Origin: Chamaelirium japonicum
Lineage: Eukaryota; Streptophyta; Magnoliopsida; Liliales; Melanthiaceae
Direction of reading: 5' to 3'
Length of the DNA: 64,000 bases
Assembly (NCBI GenBank): GCA_947650365.1
Contig: OX393550.1
Coordinates: forward strand, 103,938,843-104,002,842
Of this stretch, positions 51,959 to 62,930 are shown one piece after another (positions within the stretch are counted from its first letter, which is position 1; each line of letters starts with the position of its first letter). The notes below the pieces were generated by a model, which worked only from the letters and a program-made list of their open reading frames with translations, did no database searches and was not told the origin of the DNA. A program made the position numbers and the translations under genes.

Positions 51959-52875
51959 TGTAACATCCATCCCAAATACATGTACAAGATATTGCTTTAC
52001 TACTGAGTTCTTACAAAATCTGTAGCGGCGCAAGGTTTTAAAACGTGTCTTTTATGTATGAGAGAAAAAATTATAGGATAAATTACACATAGACCCCCCT
52101 ATAGTTTGATCAATTATCACTCACACCCCCTTATGTTTAAAACCCTACAAATGTCCCCCTATAGTTTGAAAAACCATACACATAGACCCCCTTTGCAAGG
52201 GGTGCAAGTGACGTGTTTTTCAAACTATAGGGGGGTATTTGTAGGGTTTTAAACGTGAGGGGGTGTAAGTGATAATTGGTCAAACTAGAGGGGGTCTATG
52301 TGTAATTTACCCAAAATTATATAAGTAGCTCATGATCTCATTTTCAAGCAATGTGGGGCCAACTAGTGGCTTTGGACACGTACCTCACCTCATCTCATCT
52401 ATCTTGGCATCACAACCTCAAGAGTCTTGGCTATTGACTATTGGTTATTAGATCTTGATCGTCACAATCCACCCCCCTTGAGGGCTACACGTTCACGTGT
52501 AAGGTTAGACCCCCCCCCCCCCCATTGTGAGAAGAACCGGCATTGATAGTATTTTGTAGCAACCACCTCAAACACACAAGATATTGTTCGCTTGACCCGT
52601 GCCTGCACAAGGACTTCCCAGAAAGTCACCCATACGAGTGCTACTCTAGCCCGATCACGCTTAATTAGGGAGTTCTTACGAAATCCATAGCAGTACACGG
52701 TTTTAAAACATGTCTTTTATATTTGGGAGGAAAAATTATATAAGTAGCTCATGATCTTCTTCTCTCCAGGCGATGTGGGGCTAACTCGTGTCCTTTGACA
52801 CCTTACCTCATCTCACCTTATTCATCTTAGCATCACAATATTAGAAGCCTTGGCTATTGAATCTTGGTAGTCACA
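51959..52875 (-). mobile_element. Cassandra TRIM, copy 2
   Basis: LTRs 51959-52466 and 52555-52875 flank a short interior with a C-run and the primer-site complement. The target duplication is AGTGG/AGTAG (51954-51958, 52876-52880). The right LTR keeps the 5S-like block (52605-52700: AGTCACCCATACGAGTGCTA). The left LTR has lost about 90 bp of it (jumping from AAGATATTG to ACTGAGTTCTTAC), and gained a MITE. Confidence 0.85.
52076..52312. mobile_element. Foldback MITE with 9-bp target duplication
   Basis: A 237-bp palindrome from GGATAAATTACACATAGACC to its complement, flanked by an exact 9-bp repeat AAAATTATA (52067-52075, 52313-52321). The 9-bp duplication suggests a Mutator-type mobiliser. 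It lies in the left LTR of Cassandra copy 2. Confidence 0.9.
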
Positions 52876-52880
52876 AGTAG

Positions 52881-53740
52881 GTGGAGCAGCAGGACCAACC
52901 ACTACAACATCAACAACGGCCTCGATCTTGGCCCGTGTCCATACTGGGATTTTGTAGCAGCACATGGATTCCACATTGATTATTATTTATTTTTGTGAAA
53001 GTTACTTTATGGAGAAAAAGTTCCTCTGATGCTAGACCAAGCCCAAAGTATCTACTAAATATATTCATACTGGATAATAATTAGATAATTTTTTATAGCT
53101 TTAAGAGCCAATATCAAATATCATTTTTGTTGATGGACTTATATGCAAAGGTGACATCATATGGAGGGACCATAGTTTATCAAATCATGTTCAATATTTG
53201 TCTTATGTAGGTGCATGTCCAAGTTTTGAAAAGATGTTTGTTTATTTTTTATTTTTAACATTAGAGTGCTCCATATTTTTATAATTATATCTGGATTATA
53301 TGCGAATATTTTAAATAAAAAAAACTTTACTCCTGAAAGAATCTCTCAGAAACGAACGATGTGCCACCAAAAACAAAAAGCATAACATGATTGCCTATGG
53401 AGTAGTAGACCCTACATGTTTTAAGTGGGGATATGGTCCAATCATTGATTACCATGTAACACCTGCTGGAGCCAAGTATTGTTCCGAGATAGGGACTAAA
53501 CTATGCATGGGCCAAGGGGCGCCATTGTCATCCCTCAATTATTTTGTTTTTTTAAATAGGGAGATTTAGTGAGAGCTCCTTGATAAGAGATCGCTGTAAG
53601 GGTAAGGACACTAAAAAGATGGTGTTGTAGTAGGTCCCTCCCGAAAGGAACCAGCTAGAGGACTTTTATCCCTTTTTTAATGACCAAATTGCACCTTAGT
53701 GCATGCCCCTCTGTTCTTGCCACTAAATGACTCCAACCCG
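52881..53740. other. Tail of unrecognised coding text, then AT-rich spacer
   Basis: Up to about 52990 the minus strand continues the coding-like text of 51256-51958, beginning after an AG at about 52960. Beyond that no frame or repeat is recognised; the 60-residue frame at 53387 has no family pattern. Confidence 0.4.
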
Positions 53741-54005
53741 CGGGTTTGCTATAGTGATTTTACTATATCAATTTTTTTTGGTATGATTTCACAGAAAATA
53801 TATTGCTACAGTAATTTCACTATAGCAAAAGTGTATCAATCTACGTAGATTGTTACTCTACAAAGATTATTACTCTTTTGCTACAGTGATTTTACCATAG
53901 CAATTTTTTTCCTATAAGATTTCTTAAAAAAAATTGCTATAATGATTTCACTATAGTAAAAAGATTTTGACAAGATTTCATAGTTTTTTTTTTTGCTACA
54001 GTGAT
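53741..54005. repeat. Inverted TGCTACAGTGATTTCACTATAGCA repeats
   Basis: At least five imperfect copies of a GCTACAGTGATTT / TCACTATAGCAA palindromic unit lie between 53745 and 54005. Each can fold on itself and on its neighbours. The word TACTGTAGC also appears in the hairpins of the foldback at 13616-14425. Confidence 0.65.
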
Positions 54006-54167
54006 TGCATTTGGCGCCATGTCATCACTCCCATGGATGCCCGCGATTCCCATCGGCCTCCAGCAAGCGATAGCGGAGAGAGCCGACCGTGGAAAGGACT
54101 CGAACTCGAACCCTGCAAATGGAACGAAGGGAGGGCTAGCTTCATGTGGGAGGATTTATGACAAAGA

Positions 54168-54619
<452 letters not shown>

Positions 54620-54629
54620 TATATATAGA

Positions 54630-55025
54630 GGGTCAGGATCAGATGACCCATCAAAATTTTGACCCATTAATAACCCAGCACCCTTTGAGGCATCTAGAGG
54701 TTTTAGAATGGGCTGATTTTTTGTAGACATGTTGTATATGATATGTTGATCATCCTCACAAAAAATCAGCCCATTCTAAAACCTCTAGGTGCATCAAAGG
54801 GTGCTTTTCAAATTAACGGTTAAAATTGATAGTAAAAAACCGTTCATTTGAAGTGCGCATTTGATGCACCTAGAGGTTTTAGAATGGGCTGATTTTTTGT
54901 GAGGATGATCAACATACCATAGCCAACATCCCTACGAAAAATCAGCCCATTCTATAACCTCTAATTGCCTCAAAGGGTGCTGGGTTATTAATGGGTCAAA
55001 ATTTGCTGGGTCATCCGATCCTGAC

Positions 55026-55027
<2 letters not shown>
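54630..55027. mobile_element. Foldback element in (TA)n
   Basis: Arms of about 95 bp start GGGTCAGGATCAGATGACCC and end with the complement CTGACCC. They include AACCCAGCACCCTTTGAGGC in both. A second inverted pair (TTTTAGAATGGGCTGATTTT) repeats inside. 398 bp, noncoding, TA repeats on both sides. Confidence 0.85.

Positions 55028-55118
<91 letters not shown>
55028..55118. repeat. (TA)n microsatellite
   Basis: About 45 TA units between two foldback elements. Confidence 0.95.
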
Positions 55119-55355
<237 letters not shown>

Positions 55356-55376
55356 TAATTAGAATGACCAATGCTT

Positions 55377-55830
55377 TCATATGGTAGGGTTTATGACAAA
55401 GACACTAGATATATATATTAGAATGACCAATGCTATATATTTAGCCATCCAGTTTTCCATCATGATGGTGCCCTCGTCTTTCCGGTGAATTCCCCCGGCC
55501 CGGCTGTGAGCAACCTGACCCTCAGGATCTCGGCCAGGATCACCGGGAACTCGGCGGTCACCGTGTCGTTGGGATCGAGCGTGGACATCACCGGTACTAG
55601 AGCATGTTCTCGAGTTCTTCGTAACCATGAATCATTCCGAGGATGCTGACAATCCCGCTCCGAGAACCGCTTTGAAGCTTGAGATGGAGCTGGATTTGGT
55701 TGAGCTAGAGCTAGATAAAGGTAATTCCATGTTTGCCAAGCCTTACTTAGGAGTTAGATCATTCATTTCTATGAGAAACTTATGATACTGAAAATCATGT
55801 TTTATCACGCATCTTATCCCATTTTAAAAT
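55377..55830 (+). repeat. MULE flank, copy B
   Basis: It matches 14467-14926, including the exon-like stretch that ends ELELDK before GTAATT. It ends at the MULE terminus (55831). Confidence 0.85.
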
Positions 55831-56030
55831 GGATTATTTTTGTTTGAGCTCCAGTTCCACTTGAAAAAAACCATTTCTCTGCAGCTTTTCCCTCGCTCCT
55901 GCGGAGCGAGCGCTCTCCCCTTTCCCTCCCCCTCGGCTCCGGGTTCGAGTTCTCTTCCCCGCCCCCTCGCCCCGCTCCTCCCTGCCCTCTCCGGCCGCAC
56001 TCTGCTCCTACCCCCATCGGATTCCCATCC

Positions 56031-57413
56031 ATGGCTACGTTGGACCTCAAAGAAATCCTTCAGAAATTCAAAGATACAAAGATCGAAGGCTCGGTCGTGT
56101 TCGGTGAATCAGAAAAGAGAAAGGACGGGGCCGTAGAAGCCTCGCTCATAGGCAAGGTTCTATCGGATAAGCCCATCAAGGCCGCTTACCTCAAAGAATC
56201 CCTGCAAAAAGCGTGGTCGGCAATGGGAAAGGTTAAGGTTTCGGAATTCTTCGATTCCTCCTACCTCCTAGAGTTTGACTCCCCGCAAACCATGGAGAAA
56301 GTGTGGAGGCAGGGCCCGTGGTGTTTCAACAGAGATGTAGTGGTTCTATCGAGATGCGCTCATCATCTTCAACCCCATGAGTATTCCTTTGACGAGATCG
56401 AGATCTGGGTCCAAGCATTCAAGATCCCAAGGGGATACATGACCAGGGAGTCAGTGCAAATCATAGCCAAAGAAATCGGCATTATCAGACCGTTAGAGGA
56501 AGGGGTGGAGAAACAATGGAGTGCTTTTGCGAGGTTCAAGGTTCGCATTAATGTTCATAAACCCCTAATCGAGAAAGTCACAGTAGACCTCAAGAACGAT
56601 GGGAGAGCTATTGAGATCTGGTTGAAATATGAGAGACTCCCTCGGTACTGCGAAACCTGCGGACTGTTGGGGCATACCAGCCGCAGCTGCTCTTTGCGGG
56701 ACGGAGCCCTCTTTCATCTGGGGAAAGACAACATTGAAGATCAAACTCGCCGGGAGTTGGAGGCCATCCTGATTTCAAGGTACAAAGAACCCCTATCGGC
56801 CCCAACCGCTCGCCGCCCCAAACGCACTTTCGTCCAGAGCTCCACCCTCTCGGGCGAAGAGTCAGATGGTGGACTTTCACCGACAGCCATCAGATCAACT
56901 TCCGTCTCCCTTCTGGCCGGCGAGGTTTCTTCCCCGTCCAAGCTCGATGAGGGGTCTAGGGCTGACGTGGCAACCCCTACGGGCCGACTAGGCAAGAAGG
57001 TCGAAGATGGTAGGTTCCCTATCAGGCCGGAACATGCAGCCGTTCCTAAGGCTCCCGGATTTGCTGGTGCTGGAAATGGCAAGGAGATCTCAACCTTCCA
57101 TCCGGTGGACGTCCCCCATTTGGAAGGTGCTGAGCACTCACAATTGGGTAGGAAAGAATCCCGGATTGCATGCAGGGCCAGGATCCGATCTGGCCAAAAC
57201 CGGACGAGGGGTCCAGCTAGGCAAAGGCCCACCCCGGTGGGAAAGGCCGCCGCCAAAAGATGCAGATCCCCGGAGACGGAGGCTATTACAGTGGGCCCCC
57301 CCGCTCCTAATAAAAAACTCAAACATTTGTTCTCCTCTGAAGGTAACAGTCCTCCCCAAGATACCTATCCAACGGTGGCAATGGCCGATGTGGCATTGCC
57401 ACTGATCCAATGA
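56031..57413 (+). CDS. LINE 1 ORF1 (DUF4283, zinc knuckle)
   Basis: 460 residues, starting in a good context (CCATGG). Residues about 35-185 match the DUF4283 pattern of plant L1 ORF1 (LIGKVLSDKPI, QGPWCFNRDVVVL, EIWVQAFKIP). The zinc knuckle follows at residues 207-220, CETCGLLGHTSRSC (CX2CX4HX4C), after LKYERLPRY. The rest is a basic, Ser/Pro-rich tail, disordered in appearance. In L1 elements ORF1 protein binds the element RNA to form the transposition complex. The stop TGA overlaps the ATG of ORF2 (ATGA, 57410-57413), which suggests ORF2 translation by termination-reinitiation. Intact throughout. Confidence 0.9.
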   Translation: MATLDLKEILQKFKDTKIEGSVVFGESEKRKDGAVEASLIGKVLSDKPIKAAYLKESLQKAWSAMGKVKVSEFFDSSYLLEFDSPQTMEKVWRQGPWCFNRDVVVLSRCAHHLQPHEYSFDEIEIWVQAFKIPRGYMTRESVQIIAKEIGIIRPLEEGVEKQWSAFARFKVRINVHKPLIEKVTVDLKNDGRAIEIWLKYERLPRYCETCGLLGHTSRSCSLRDGALFHLGKDNIEDQTRRELEAILISRYKEPLSAPTARRPKRTFVQSSTLSGEESDGGLSPTAIRSTSVSLLAGEVSSPSKLDEGSRADVATPTGRLGKKVEDGRFPIRPEHAAVPKAPGFAGAGNGKEISTFHPVDVPHLEGAEHSQLGRKESRIACRARIRSGQNRTRGPARQRPTPVGKAAAKRCRSPETEAITVGPPAPNKKLKHLFSSEGNSPPQDTYPTVAMADVALPLIQ

Positions 57414-60400
57414 AGGTGTTAAGCTGGAATTGCAGGGGTCTGGGGAGCCCCCCTGCAATTCAAAGCCTAAAGAATCTCCTCGGCAGGTCCAAGCCAGATG
57501 TCTTGTTCCTGTCCGAAACCAAGTGTTCCCTCAGCAAGATGCAAGCTATCCAGGAATTCCTAAATTTCGGATTTTACTTTGATGTCCCAGCTGTCGGTCA
57601 AGCTGGGGGCCTCTGCCTGGCTTGGCTGAACCACATTCCAATTAGAGTGATCAACAGTTGCGAGCATTTTATTATTGCGGAAGTCCAGCAGCAATCCCAC
57701 ACCTGGACACTCACCGGATTCTACGGGCATCCTCAGAGGCATCTCCGACCGGTGGTTTGGGATAGGGTCAGCCAAGCAGTGGCCCCACTACACCTTCCTT
57801 TCTGCATTCTTGGGGATTTCAATGATCTGCTATCGTCATCCGATCGAGAAGGTGGAGCCCCAGTCACTCCAGACACGTGCAAAAATTTGAAAGATTTCTC
57901 CAACAATCTAAGGCTTATCGACCTCGGTTTCCACGGGCCAGCCTTTACCTGGGCTAACTACCGGGATCACCCTAACTACATCCGAGAGAGATTGGATAGG
58001 GCCATGGTCAACACTGAGTGGAGGCTCAGATACCCTCGGGCTGGAGTCTGGCACCTACCAAGGATTGGTAGCGATCATTCCCCAATCCTTCTGGACCTAC
58101 AACCGGTGCAGGGGAAAAAAAAGAAAACGAAGATCTTCCGGTTTGAAGAATTCTGGAGTCTGGACCCGGAGTTTATTCAGATTATCAAAGATGCGTGGTG
58201 CACTCTGCCCCCAAACTCAAACCTCTCCGATTTTGACAGGAACTGCAAGGAGGTTAAAAAGGCTTTGCTAGACTGGAGCAGGAGGACTTTTGGTGCCATC
58301 CAGACCAAGCTACACATGGTCGAATCGAGCATAGCCCGCTTGCAAAGGATGGATCCCTCGAAGGAGAGACTAGCGGCAGAAAATAGACTCCGCCAAAAGC
58401 ACCAGTATCTCCTTGATCTTGAGGCGTGTTACTGGAGGCAACGATCGAAAAATCACTGGCTTACGGTTGTAGACAGGAACACCAAGTTCCACCATGTGGC
58501 GGTTCTCAATCGGCGAAGGCGTAATCGTATTTCGGGCATCATGACCCCCCAAAACACTTGGTCCTCCAATCCGGCTGATATTACGGGGGCTTTCGTCAGG
58601 TACTTCAAAGAACTCTTTGGCTCTACTACTCCCATGGCTGCCGATCTCCCTAATTACGGATTTGAAGAAGTGATTTCCAGCAAGGAGAACGATACGCTGA
58701 CAGCTATTCCCGATGCAGAGGAGATTAAACGAGTCGTGTTCGGCATGAATAATCTTAAGGCTCCAGGGCCGGACGGGCTAACAGCGGGCTTCTTCAAGAA
58801 AGGGTGGGCAGTTGTTGGTACTGATATGGTTAAGGCAGTTCGTAATTTCTTCATCACCAAAACCCTCCCGACTCATCTTAACGCAACTTTTCTAGCCCTC
58901 ATACCCAAGAAGACAGCAGCTCAAGCTCCCAGTGATTTCCGACCCATCAGCCTTTGTAACGTTATTTACAAAGTCTGTGCCAAAATAATTGCTAACAGGC
59001 TCAAAGTGCTTCTTCCCCGCTGTATCTCCCCTACCCAGAGCGCTTTCGTTGCAGGTCGGAACATCATCGACAACAATATTATTGCTCATGAAGTACTAGC
59101 CCACATCAAGAAGACCACAGGCAGTAGGGGTTATTTTGCACTCAAGCTGGATATGGCTAAGGCGTACGACCGAGTGGAGTGGCCCTTTCTATTGCAAGTC
59201 CTGTATGCGCTGGGTTTCTCCAGGGGCTTCAGATCGCTAATCTACGCGTGTATTTCGGGAGTGTCTTACTCAGTCCTAATTAATGGAGCTCCGGAAGGGA
59301 ATATCACAGCCTATCGGGGGCTGCGACAGGGATGCCCTCTCTCCCCATACTTGTTTCTCCTGGTCTCCGAAGCCCTCTCCCGTCTGATCCAGGACGCTGA
59401 TCATCGCAAACTCATCCACGGCATTCGTATTGGTAAGCAAGGACTCACTGTCTCGCACCTTCTTTATGCTGACGATATTTTCATCTTTGGTAGAACTACA
59501 GACCAGGAGATATACTCTATCAACAATATTCTGCACCAGTACTGCGATTGGTCGGGTCAGCTTGTCAACTTCACCAAATCTCGGATCACTTTCTCCCGCA
59601 ACGTCGCCAGAAACCGCCAAGCAGCTATTGCCAACAGCTTAGGAGTTATAATTATGTCCCAACAAGAGCTGTATCTGGGTTCTCCCCTCTTCTATGGCAG
59701 GTCTAAAAACAAAGCCTTCTCCTTCCTTGTGGACAAATTCAAAACCAAGCTCAAAGGATGGAGGGCCAAGACTCTCTCGCATGCGGGTAGAACCATCCTC
59801 CTGAAGTCGTCCCTATCTACCATCCCGAACTACTTCATGTCCTCCGTGCTCTTACCGCAAGCAATCATCGACAAGCTGCATTCCATTCAGCGAGACTTCT
59901 GGTGGGGTTTCGATCCAAATAAACGTCATCTCTACCTTCTCGGATGGAACAAAATGTTCCAGCCCAAATCTGAAGGGGGCTTGGGCATCCGAGACCTTGC
60001 TAAGGTCAACCAAGCTCTGATCATGAAGCTAGCTTGGACATTTATTACAAATCCAGACCGCCTATGGGTCCAGATATTATCGAAGAAGTATGGAGTGGAG
60101 TCCAAATTTGGGACCCTCAACGCTACTAAAGGCTCATCTCCAGTTTGGCAGAGCCTAATCAAGGGTCGCGATCTAATCCGCCCACTCACATGCTGGAATG
60201 TGGGTGACGGGCGGACAGTTAACCTGGTGGGCGACCAGTGGATCCCCGGGTTACCGGCGTATGCCATCCGGAGTGAAGTGCCCGAGGAATTTAAGCTTCC
60301 GGTCGCTGCGTTCATTGATCCCGTCTCCCGCAATTGGCTCTCTGACAAACTCCTGGAGTGTGGACTGGGATCGTTGGAAGTGAGCGCCATCCAAAGAATT

Positions 60401-61528
60401 CATCTAGCAGTAGAGCCGGCACCCGATCACCTCATCTGGACACCGTCCTCCTCAGGTCAGTTCAACCTGAAATCAGCCTATTGGGCCATCTTTTCCCGCA
60501 GTAATGAAGCTTCCTCATCTAGCTCGCTCTCCACTTTTGACTGGAAAAGACTTTGGAAGTCTAAGTGTTGTCTCCCGAAGGCCCTCATGTTCGTTTGGCG
60601 AGCCCTCAGGGGCTGTATCCCAACCCTCACCAACCTGGCCGTCCGTTTACCTTATATTGACAATACCTGCACGCTTTGTGATATAGCAGAGGAGTCAATC
60701 GAGCACATTCTCTTCCAGTGTTCCTTCGCCCGGGCAGTTTGGTTCGGATCACATCTCCACATTAATACCGAAAGATGCAATAATTCTCTCTCACAATGGG
60801 TAGAGCTTCTATTTCAGATGGAGGCCTCATATGATTTTGCCTTCAGCTATGGTTCTCTTCTGCTGTGGAACATCTGGGAAGCCAGGAACCGGTGGACCTT
60901 TGATAGAGAGCCCCCAAATCCTCATGATATTCTCACCGCGTCCAATGTGCTCTTCCAGCAGCTCCGTTCGGCCCACCAAAACGATCTGAAGATGCATCCT
61001 ACCCACTGGCTTCCGCCGGACCCGGGGTCACTAAAAGTTAACGTGGATGGGGCTTTGGACCGACATCTGGCGGCCACGGGGATTATCATCCGGGATTACT
61101 CGGGTGCTCACGTGTATTCCGAGGGTGCCTTTTCCTCCGCCCACGAAGCTTTGGAGATTGAGGCTAGGGCGATCTTACATGGGTTGCAAGCTCTAAAGAG
61201 AGTTGCCACTTCCAATGTCATTGTGGAAGGGGACAATCAGGTCCTCATCCACCTCCTGTCGGACGGGGATCTATCTCCTCCATGGCGGATACAGAGCATA
61301 GTATCTGACTGCAGGATGTTATCTAAGGGTTTCTCCCGGTGCGTTTTCTCCCACGTTCGGAGAAACTTAAACAGATGTGTGGATCAACTGGCCAAGGTTG
61401 CTCTACAGGGTAAAGCTTCTTTTTCGTCTGCCACTACTCCTCCCTGCATTGCGGATCTTCTCCAATCGGAAATGGACTCGCTTAATAATTGTAATCTGGA
61501 TCCTGATTTCCGGGCTGGGGCGCCATGA
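57410..61528 (+). CDS. LINE 1 ORF2: endonuclease, RT, RNase H
   Basis: 1372 residues in one frame. Domains in order: AP-endonuclease (1-225: MKVLSWNCRGLG, LSETKC, LGDFNDLL, GSDHSPILLDL); reverse transcriptase (about 440-715: DFRPISLCNVIYKV, LDMAKAYDRVEW, GLRQGCPLSPYLFLL, catalytic LLYADDI at 686-689); zinc-binding zf-RVT domain (KSKCCLPKALMFVWRALRG, CTLCDIAEESIEHILFQCSF); RNase H (from about 1209: LKVNVDGAL with Asp 1213, EIEARAILHGLQAL, EGDNQVLIHL, CVDQLAK). The C-terminal RNase H is a known acquisition of plant L1 elements. It nicks the target and copies the RNA at the nick. All catalytic motifs look present, so it may be active or mobilise others. Confidence 0.95.
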   Translation: MKVLSWNCRGLGSPPAIQSLKNLLGRSKPDVLFLSETKCSLSKMQAIQEFLNFGFYFDVPAVGQAGGLCLAWLNHIPIRVINSCEHFIIAEVQQQSHTWTLTGFYGHPQRHLRPVVWDRVSQAVAPLHLPFCILGDFNDLLSSSDREGGAPVTPDTCKNLKDFSNNLRLIDLGFHGPAFTWANYRDHPNYIRERLDRAMVNTEWRLRYPRAGVWHLPRIGSDHSPILLDLQPVQGKKKKTKIFRFEEFWSLDPEFIQIIKDAWCTLPPNSNLSDFDRNCKEVKKALLDWSRRTFGAIQTKLHMVESSIARLQRMDPSKERLAAENRLRQKHQYLLDLEACYWRQRSKNHWLTVVDRNTKFHHVAVLNRRRRNRISGIMTPQNTWSSNPADITGAFVRYFKELFGSTTPMAADLPNYGFEEVISSKENDTLTAIPDAEEIKRVVFGMNNLKAPGPDGLTAGFFKKGWAVVGTDMVKAVRNFFITKTLPTHLNATFLALIPKKTAAQAPSDFRPISLCNVIYKVCAKIIANRLKVLLPRCISPTQSAFVAGRNIIDNNIIAHEVLAHIKKTTGSRGYFALKLDMAKAYDRVEWPFLLQVLYALGFSRGFRSLIYACISGVSYSVLINGAPEGNITAYRGLRQGCPLSPYLFLLVSEALSRLIQDADHRKLIHGIRIGKQGLTVSHLLYADDIFIFGRTTDQEIYSINNILHQYCDWSGQLVNFTKSRITFSRNVARNRQAAIANSLGVIIMSQQELYLGSPLFYGRSKNKAFSFLVDKFKTKLKGWRAKTLSHAGRTILLKSSLSTIPNYFMSSVLLPQAIIDKLHSIQRDFWWGFDPNKRHLYLLGWNKMFQPKSEGGLGIRDLAKVNQALIMKLAWTFITNPDRLWVQILSKKYGVESKFGTLNATKGSSPVWQSLIKGRDLIRPLTCWNVGDGRTVNLVGDQWIPGLPAYAIRSEVPEEFKLPVAAFIDPVSRNWLSDKLLECGLGSLEVSAIQRIHLAVEPAPDHLIWTPSSSGQFNLKSAYWAIFSRSNEASSSSSLSTFDWKRLWKSKCCLPKALMFVWRALRGCIPTLTNLAVRLPYIDNTCTLCDIAEESIEHILFQCSFARAVWFGSHLHINTERCNNSLSQWVELLFQMEASYDFAFSYGSLLLWNIWEARNRWTFDREPPNPHDILTASNVLFQQLRSAHQNDLKMHPTHWLPPDPGSLKVNVDGALDRHLAATGIIIRDYSGAHVYSEGAFSSAHEALEIEARAILHGLQALKRVATSNVIVEGDNQVLIHLLSDGDLSPPWRIQSIVSDCRMLSKGFSRCVFSHVRRNLNRCVDQLAKVALQGKASFSSATTPPCIADLLQSEMDSLNNCNLDPDFRAGAP

Positions 61529-61561
61529 ATAGAACCCCCGTAGTTCTCGCAAAAAAAAAAA

Positions 61562-62588
61562 TGGATTATTTTGACTTTGCACCCAAAATTTTGCCTTAAA
61601 TTAGACTTTACCTCCTATCTTTTCATTAATTAGACTTTGCTCCCCAAATCTAATTGTTCCGTAAGCTTACCGTCTAAGAGATTTTCCACAGTTTTTAAAA
61701 TTAGTCTACGCCACCCACCAGCTATCAACCCTTTTTAAATACCCAATTTCATCCTTGGGGGGCAAAGACTAATTAATTAAATCACATGTGCATGTCATCA
61801 CTGTCATAGGCAAAGACTAATTAATTAAATACCCAGTGGCAAGATTTCTGATAATAACGCATAGACTTTTTGCTTATAAATACTTACTAAGCATCTTTAC
61901 TAAGATAAATTCCCTCAAATAAACCCTTAACAAACATATATCGTAAGAATTTCGATACGCCATCGGGCCATCCAAAAAATACAGTAAGAGGCCAATCAAA
62001 CCAACTTTAGTACAGTAGTTAAGAACAATAAGATTCATGCCGACTACTACCAACTTAACATGCAATGAAACAAGCTTCCTACTTAATCAATTTTGAGCAT
62101 CACGTAGATGCTCAAGAGGAAAAAGCCATCAAAAGCTACTCAAATTAGATAGCAAAAACTCTTGCATCACCAAATCCGAGTTGTACCATGACTACCGAAT
62201 TCCACCTGCAGCAATATAAATATCATCAAAATACACACATTTTAAGAAAATGACCATAAAGATAATATTTTACATAGAAGACCAACACTCATTTCTTTAA
62301 GCTCCGAATATAAAGATAAGATGGGGCATAATCCATAACATATAAATATTATATTGTTTAAATAAAATAAAAATTCTTAAACAATGACTATGTCTCCATC
62401 TAGGTACCTGTGATTGTTGATGATTGAGTGGAAGTTAACTCTTGACAATGACCAAATAGGTTTTTTGGGTTAAATATTCGCCCCCTGTCAATGCTCATGC
62501 CCCTACCAACAGGTTTAGGGGGTAAATTTAGTCTGGGCCTCTTGGCTAGGGAATGAGTCGTATGAGATTGTCCTCGTCTTTGCCCTTC
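61562..62588 (-). repeat. MULE end, second copy
   Basis: It continues from 55831-55840 after the LINE. It matches 14937-16010: TIR, 3' noncoding part and the C-terminal transposase tail up to the CTTTGCCCTTCT phrase. At 62588 the match stops abruptly. No opposite TIR lies in the window, so this is a partial copy. Confidence 0.85.
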
Positions 62589-62930
62589 TGCGACTAAATC
62601 CGGACTGTAATCTAGAGTGGGAAGGGAAGGTGAAAGGGGAAATCAGGGGAAAACAAAGAAGAGGGAGGGAGAGAAGAAGGAAGGGGAGGTGAACCATACC
62701 TGGTAGAGCTCCTCCTCGCAACCACACTGAGAATCGCACCATTGATGGCGGCAAGAACCCCCACCAGCTGCATCACACTCGGCCAATGATGGTTGCACGA
62801 AGAGGGGGAGAGGAGGGGATTCGGTGGAGAGTTGAGAGTGAGGGGAGCAGGTTTTAGGGTATCCAATTACAGCACCCCTATGGCTGCCACTCCGGACTGA
62901 ACCACCGGTCACAGGTGACGATCGCATCCA
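62589..62930 (-). other. Possible exon with splice donor
   Basis: On minus a GC-rich open stretch (VQPSLAECDAAGGGSCRHQW in one frame, MQLVGVLAAINGAILSVVAR in another) ends ACCAG followed by GTATGG at about 62702, a good donor. No protein family was recognised. It directly abuts the truncated MULE, so a captured gene piece is possible. Confidence 0.3.

Larger units (their letters stand above)
55841..61557 (+). mobile_element. L1-type LINE 1, structurally complete
   Basis: A target duplication of about 15 bp (AAAATGGATTATTTT, 55826-55840 and about 61558-61572) flanks a 5.7-kb insert. It has a GC-rich 5' leader, two open ORFs overlapping by ATGA, and a 3' A-run. The interrupted DNA is the start of a MULE TIR, which resumes at 61562. 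No stop or frameshift was noted in either ORF, so it is probably young. Confidence 0.9.

Noticed and set aside
57138..57458. Minus-strand frames over LINE 1
   Set aside because: They are shadows of ORF1 and ORF2, whose motifs are all on plus.
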